A program made the position numbers and the translations under genes. Below the pieces are notes generated by a model. It made no database searches, was not told where the DNA came from, and saw only the letters and a list, made by a program, of their open reading frames with translations. Positions 60,575 to 64,000 of a DNA stretch of 64,000 nucleotides are shown here, one piece after another (the stretch's first letter is position 1; each line of letters begins with the position of its first letter). The stretch covers positions 41,869 through 105,868 of the forward strand of contig NZ_JAGDFV010000008.1 of NCBI RefSeq assembly GCF_017497985.1, given 5' to 3'. The DNA comes from Meiothermus sp. CFH 77666. GTDB lineage: Bacteria; Deinococcota; Deinococci; Deinococcales; Thermaceae.

Positions 60575-61489
60575 CCGCAGAAAGCGTTCGGGGTGGGTGG
60601 CCTGGTAGAGCCGCCAGGCGTCCCAGTCTCGAGGCCGTCCGGTGGTTTCAGCCCACTTCCAGAAGTTCATCAGCATGGAGCGGGCGGTGCGGGTCTCGTG
60701 ATAAAAGATGTCGGCCCCCAGGCCCCCTTCTTCCATGAGGCCCGAGTCGTAGTAGGCTTGCAGGGCCGCTTGCAGGTTGTAGGGTATCTGGCGAAAGTCC
60801 ACCTGCACGTGGTTTTCTCCGATTTCCACCACCACGTACTGGGCCCGCACATCGCCGTTGAAGGGGGCGCCCACCGCGCCGCTATTGAGTACGAGGGCCT
60901 CGCCTAACTGGTACATAAAGGGGCGGTGGGTATGCGACCCCACCAGCAGGCGGGCCGGGTAGTCCTCGCTAATCTCGGTGAGGATGTCCGGGGCCTGGTG
61001 CTCGTCGTAGCCCTCCCGGTAGTGGCGGGGCGAGCCGTGGGTAACCCGCATCAATACGCTTTCGCCCACCCCCTCGGCTTTATCCAGTCCAAACACCCGC
61101 TGGGGCCCTTCACCGATGGCTACCTGGTAGGGCAGATTGCTGAGCCAGTTCAGGTGGGCTTGGGGGAGCCGGGCTACCGACCAGGCGGTGGGCTCGAACA
61201 AGGGGTCGTGGTAGAGGTCGGCCAGCGAGGGGTCGCGCTGGGCCCACTTCACCAGCAGGTCGTCGTGGTTGCCCAGGGTGAACCAGAAGCCCTGGGGGGC
61301 CAGGGCGCGGCCCTGCTTGGAGGAGGCCAGGTTCAACAGGCGTTCCAGCACTTCGCGGTTGGAAGGCCCCCGGTTCACAATATCACCGTTGACCACGACC
61401 AGGTGGGCCCGTACCTCTTTCAGGTCGTGCAGGACGGCCTCGAGCGCCGGAAGGTTGCCGTGGATATCCGACAGGATCGCAACGCGCAT
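60572..61489 (-). CDS. Calcineurin-like metallophosphoesterase (YfcE/MJ0936-like)
   Basis: 305 residues, cytoplasmic. AILSDIHGNLPALEAVL (DxH), VVNGDIVNRGP (GD), FTLGNHDDL (GNHD) and LLVGSHTHRPF (GxHxH) are all present. Family members hydrolyse phosphodiesters or mononucleotides, and the length resembles diadenosine or protein phosphatase-like members with a C-terminal extension. The ATG lies 2 nt after the stop of the upstream small membrane protein. Second gene in a 5-6 gene run towards mutY. Confidence 0.9.
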   Translation of the reverse strand: MRVAILSDIHGNLPALEAVLHDLKEVRAHLVVVNGDIVNRGPSNREVLERLLNLASSKQGRALAPQGFWFTLGNHDDLLVKWAQRDPSLADLYHDPLFEPTAWSVARLPQAHLNWLSNLPYQVAIGEGPQRVFGLDKAEGVGESVLMRVTHGSPRHYREGYDEHQAPDILTEISEDYPARLLVGSHTHRPFMYQLGEALVLNSGAVGAPFNGDVRAQYVVVEIGENHVQVDFRQIPYNLQAALQAYYDSGLMEEGGLGADIFYHETRTARSMLMNFWKWAETTGRPRDWDAWRLYQATHPERFLR

Positions 61490-61491
61490 AC

Positions 61492-61710
61492 TCAGTTTCC
61501 GGGTAGGAAGGGGTTGCGTTGAATAGTAATGATGCCGGTAACTAGGGCTACGATGGCCAGCAGGCTGACGACGCTCAGGGCCTGTAAAAGCATCCAGAAA
61601 AAGTCCCGCAGGCCCCAGAGTGGGGAGGTTTTAGGGGTTTGGCGCAGCAGCAAAAACCCTGCCAGGGCGATGACCCACAAAAATGCCAGAACCACGAGCG
61701 CTCTGCCCAC
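61492..61710 (-). CDS. Small two-helix membrane protein
   Basis: 72 residues from GTG 61710: helices at ~3-22 and ~38-62, with a short polar loop containing RQTPKTSPLWGL. No family recognised. TATCCT 8 nt before the GTG suggests a leaderless start of the operon that continues to mutY. Its stop TGA is 2 nt before the phosphoesterase ATG. Confidence 0.68.
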   Translation of the reverse strand: MGRALVVLAFLWVIALAGFLLLRQTPKTSPLWGLRDFFWMLLQALSVVSLLAIVALVTGIITIQRNPFLPGN

Positions 61711-61718
61711 GGTTTTTC

Positions 61719-61724
61719 AGGATA
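61719..61724 (-). promoter_or_regulatory. -10 element of leaderless 61710 gene
   Basis: TATCCT on the minus strand, 8 nt before GTG 61710. Confidence 0.4.
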
Positions 61725-61845
61725 ACAGCCCAACCCAAGTCCAAATAGCACAGTTCCCACCTTTGCGCGAACCGCTGGATACGGGCGCTCCACAGCGGTG
61801 CCATTAACTTTGATAACAAAAACTCAGCAGCACCTCTTAACCCCC

Positions 61846-61964
61846 TATCATCCCGAAGCGCACCCAGTGCGAAGAGGCATCTGGTACCGCAGAGGCACGG
61901 TGAATGCAGGGGATGGTAGCGAAACAGACTCCTCACTCTGCTTCGCACCGTTTGGAATGACGCG
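61846..61964. repeat. CATTCC-type palindromic element, copy 2
   Basis: Begins TATCATCCCGAAGCG and ends TTTGGAATGACGCGG, with GATGGTAGCG and CTCCTCACTCTGCTTCG inside; compare 24066-24168. It fills most of the gap 61711-61994. Confidence 0.7.
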
Positions 61965-61994
61965 GTATATAACCTGCCAAACCAAATATCTGCT

Positions 61995-63362
61995 TTACTT
62001 GCCCTCTGAGTTGTCGGGGTTTTCCTCGCCGCCGGGGTTAGAGTTACCTGAACCCGAACCGGGTGTCCCACTGCCGGGGGGGGTTCCGGCAGGCGGTGTG
62101 GGGGGCGCAGGGGTGCGCTGGTTGGGGGGCGGCGGGGCTTGCCCAGCGCTTACGCTGGCCCAGGCATAGGAGGAGCGCAGCAAGTCCAGGTCTTTTTGAT
62201 CTACCACGCCATCGCTGTTGAGGTCACCTTCCAGTTTTGGGGCTTCGGGGGCTGGAGATGTGGGCGCCGGAGTGGCCTGACCCTGGGGTGGCGTTGGGCC
62301 GGGTTGGGTAGGGGGTGGGGTGGGCTGGGCCTGCTCAGGTTGCGGGGGCTGCGCTTGACCAGGTTGGGAGGGCTGCGCTTGACCAGGTTGCGGAGGCTGC
62401 GCTGGGCTGGGGGGTGCGGGTTCGGTGGGGGGGGTGTTCTCGGTAGCGCCGGAAGGGTTGGCAGCCTGATTTTGGGGGGGAGTGGGTGGACTCGCCTGTG
62501 CTCCGGTCTGGCCCTGGGGTGGGCTGTGGGCAGGCGCTTGGGGGGCGGTGTTGGTGAGGGTCAGGCGGCGGCCCCAGTTGCGGGCGATGGCCTCGAGGTC
62601 GCTGTACTTATAGCGCCCCTGGGTGCTCACCCGTTCGATGGCCTGGGCGTTGCCGGCCAGCTTGCTGTTCTTGTCGTAGAAGGCCACCCTGGTCTCGCGG
62701 AAGCTCGCCTCGGGCCGCACTTTTTTGTCGGGCAGCGGGGTAGCGGTAAAACGGAAAGCCTCAAAGTCCTTGCGGGGGCCGGTAAAGACCGCGTCTATGT
62801 CCACCAGGCCCTTTTCCTCGTCGTAGCGAAGCACATACAGCACGCTGGCATCGGCCTTGAAGCTATCCAGGGTGGTTTTCAGGTCTTTGAGGGGGATCTG
62901 GGCCTGGAAGCCCCTGGCCTCGCGGTCGCGCACCCGGAACAAATAGGGGAAGGGGTCGGACACTTCGGCCAGGGGAAAGACCTGGTCGAGCCGGGGGGGT
63001 GGGGTTTCGCCAATGGTCAGGGTGACTTTTTGGGTGCGGTTGGACAGGTTGGCATCCTCTACGCTCACCGTGAGCTCGAAGCTGCCCTTCTCCTGGGGGG
63101 TGCCGCTGATGCGGGCGTTGCTGTAGGTAAGCCCCTTGGGCAGGTTGCCCTCGAGGCTAAACTTGTAGGGTCGGATGCCGCCGTCGGCGGTGAGGGTGGC
63201 GTTGTAGGGTTCGTCCACATAACCCGTGTCCAGCCGCAGCGTCAGGCGCAAGGGCTGGCGGTTCTGGTTGTTTTGGTTGTCGGAGCCACACGATGCAAAG
63301 AGAATACTGAGGACGAGCAGCAGACCCGGCAATACCAATCGCCCTCCGGATAGCTTCCGCAT
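61995..63362 (-). CDS. Lipoprotein with Ig-like domain, Pro-rich linker and a dockerin-like motif
   Basis: 455 residues. Signal peptide with lipobox LFASC (Cys ~25). Residues ~38-120 resemble a cadherin/Ig-type putative-Ig fold (GYVDEPYNATLTADGGIRPY, NLPKGLTYSNARISGTP). A middle alpha/beta region ~130-270 is unknown. Residues ~275-385 are Pro/Gln/Ala-rich with repeated QPGQAQP units. A single dockerin-type calcium loop follows (GDLNSDGVVDQKDLDLL), then another Pro/Gly tail. The protein is membrane-anchored and exposed. TAAACT 6 nt before the ATG indicates leaderless translation. Confidence 0.85.
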   Translation of the reverse strand: MRKLSGGRLVLPGLLLVLSILFASCGSDNQNNQNRQPLRLTLRLDTGYVDEPYNATLTADGGIRPYKFSLEGNLPKGLTYSNARISGTPQEKGSFELTVSVEDANLSNRTQKVTLTIGETPPPRLDQVFPLAEVSDPFPYLFRVRDREARGFQAQIPLKDLKTTLDSFKADASVLYVLRYDEEKGLVDIDAVFTGPRKDFEAFRFTATPLPDKKVRPEASFRETRVAFYDKNSKLAGNAQAIERVSTQGRYKYSDLEAIARNWGRRLTLTNTAPQAPAHSPPQGQTGAQASPPTPPQNQAANPSGATENTPPTEPAPPSPAQPPQPGQAQPSQPGQAQPPQPEQAQPTPPPTQPGPTPPQGQATPAPTSPAPEAPKLEGDLNSDGVVDQKDLDLLRSSYAWASVSAGQAPPPPNQRTPAPPTPPAGTPPGSGTPGSGSGNSNPGGEENPDNSEGK

Positions 63363-63368
63363 GTCCTC

Positions 63369-63374
63369 AGTTTA
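63369..63374 (-). promoter_or_regulatory. -10 element of leaderless lipoprotein gene
   Basis: TAAACT on the minus strand, 6 nt before ATG 63362. Confidence 0.5.
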
Positions 63375-63490
63375 GGCGCCAAGATGAACCTTCGTTGTGA
63401 AAATGCCCCGGAGGATGCTCATGCCCGGTTTTGAAGGGTTCATATCATCTCCAAGAAAGCGTGAGCAGCTCAGACTTTCCTCAGCCCATG

Positions 63491-63496
63491 TATAGT
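63491..63496 (+). promoter_or_regulatory. -10 element of leaderless dcd
   Basis: TATAGT, 7 nt before ATG 63504. Confidence 0.55.
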
Positions 63497-63503
63497 GGGG
63501 GGC

Positions 63504-64000
63504 ATGAGCGTCAAGCCCGACTGGTGGATACGGGAAAAAGCCAAGCAAGGCATGATTGAGCCCTTTGAGGAGCGCCTGGTGCGCGAGGGGGTCATTAGCT
63601 ACGGGCTCTCGAGCTTCGGCTACGACCTGCGCGCTGCCCGCGAGTGGAAAATTTTCGCCAACGTATTTCACACCATTGCCGACCCCAAGGGCCTGGACCC
63701 CAAGAGTTTTGTGGACTACGAGGGCGACGAGGTGATCATCCCGCCCAACTCCTTTGTGCTGGCCCGCAGCATGGAATATATCCGCATGCCCGATAACGTT
63801 CTGGCCATTGCCATCGGCAAGAGCACCTATGCGCGGGTAGGTATTGTGGCCAACATAACGCCCTTAGAGCCGGGCTGGGAGGGGCACGTGACCCTCGAGT
63901 TTTCCAACACCACCCCCCTGCCGGCCAAGATGTACGCTGGGGAGGGCGTGGTGCAACTGGTGTTCTTTGAGGGGGAGCGCCCCGAGGTGACCTATAGCGA
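63504..64000 (+). CDS. dcd: dCTP deaminase (5' part; runs off the window)
   Basis: 165 complete codons from ATG 63504, without a stop before the window ends; the family is ~185-195 residues, so 20-30 are missing. [22 protein letters not shown] (Ser-Arg phosphate site), [20 protein letters not shown] with the catalytic Glu, and [13 protein letters not shown] identify Dcd. It deaminates dCTP to dUTP for dTMP synthesis. The TATAGT box 7 nt upstream suggests a leaderless mRNA. Confidence 0.95.
   Translation, partial: MSVKPDWWIREKAKQGMIEPFEERLVREGVISYGLSSFGYDLRAAREWKIFANVFHTIADPKGLDPKSFVDYEGDEVIIPPNSFVLARSMEYIRMPDNVLAIAIGKSTYARVGIVANITPLEPGWEGHVTLEFSNTTPLPAKMYAGEGVVQLVFFEGERPEVTYS

Overview
The window looks like a chromosomal segment of a Thermales bacterium, most probably a Meiothermus (Deinococcota). 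This is inferred from the high GC content, the very frequent CTCGAG hexamer, many starts preceded only by a -10 hexamer 6-8 nt upstream (leaderless mRNAs), and the gene set: split methylmalonyl-CoA mutase, type III glutamine synthetase, bifunctional NMN adenylyltransferase/Nudix, a TmrAB-like heterodimeric ABC exporter and a short GidA-related flavoprotein. No rRNA, tRNA, CRISPR array or intact insertion sequence was found. The species is not proved by the sequence alone.

Layout. 1-5 kb: end of a DinB gene, an M28 peptidase, fhs and a Ser/Thr dehydratase. 5-16 kb: tRNA methylthiotransferase, HIT protein, two metallo- or nuclease-type proteins, twin phosphoribosyltransferases, an esterase with the methylmalonyl-CoA mutase large subunit, SpoIID-like protein, RecO, a candidate structured RNA region (14.8-15.0 kb), and a P1-family peptidase. 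16.5-27 kb: M20 peptidase, a peptide-type ABC importer, an SDR dehydrogenase and a sugar-type ABC importer with two paralogous binding proteins; neither importer has an ATPase gene here. 27-38 kb: lysA overlapping a divergent class I amidotransferase, a 904-residue coiled-coil protein, a heterodimeric ABC exporter, a protein resembling part of the CoA-dehydratase activase family, and an M20 hydrolase. 38.5-46 kb: two NarL-type regulators (one with its histidine kinase), a TetR-controlled operon of three SMR transporters, phosphofructokinase and a DUF4010 membrane protein. 46-54 kb: cis-prenyltransferase, deoB, an NAD-salvage operon (nrtR, nadM-nudix, nadV) and divergent glutamine synthetase III. 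54-64 kb: a DinB/DUF1905/DinB cluster, speA, GidA-related protein, mutY with small coupled genes, a phosphoesterase, a dockerin-bearing lipoprotein, and the 5' part of dcd.

Regulation and repeats. Most monocistronic or first genes carry TANNNT 6-8 nt before the start codon. Two sites are especially clear: a consensus promoter with twin 14-bp palindromes before tetR, and three alternating half-sites laid across the nrtR promoter. Between genes there are at least five repeat classes: degenerate heptanucleotide arrays (13 seen, one inside an ABC exporter gene), a ~155-bp element, a ~100-bp element with terminal inverted repeats, a GT-rich element, and a CATTCC-type palindromic element. These explain most gaps over 200 bases.
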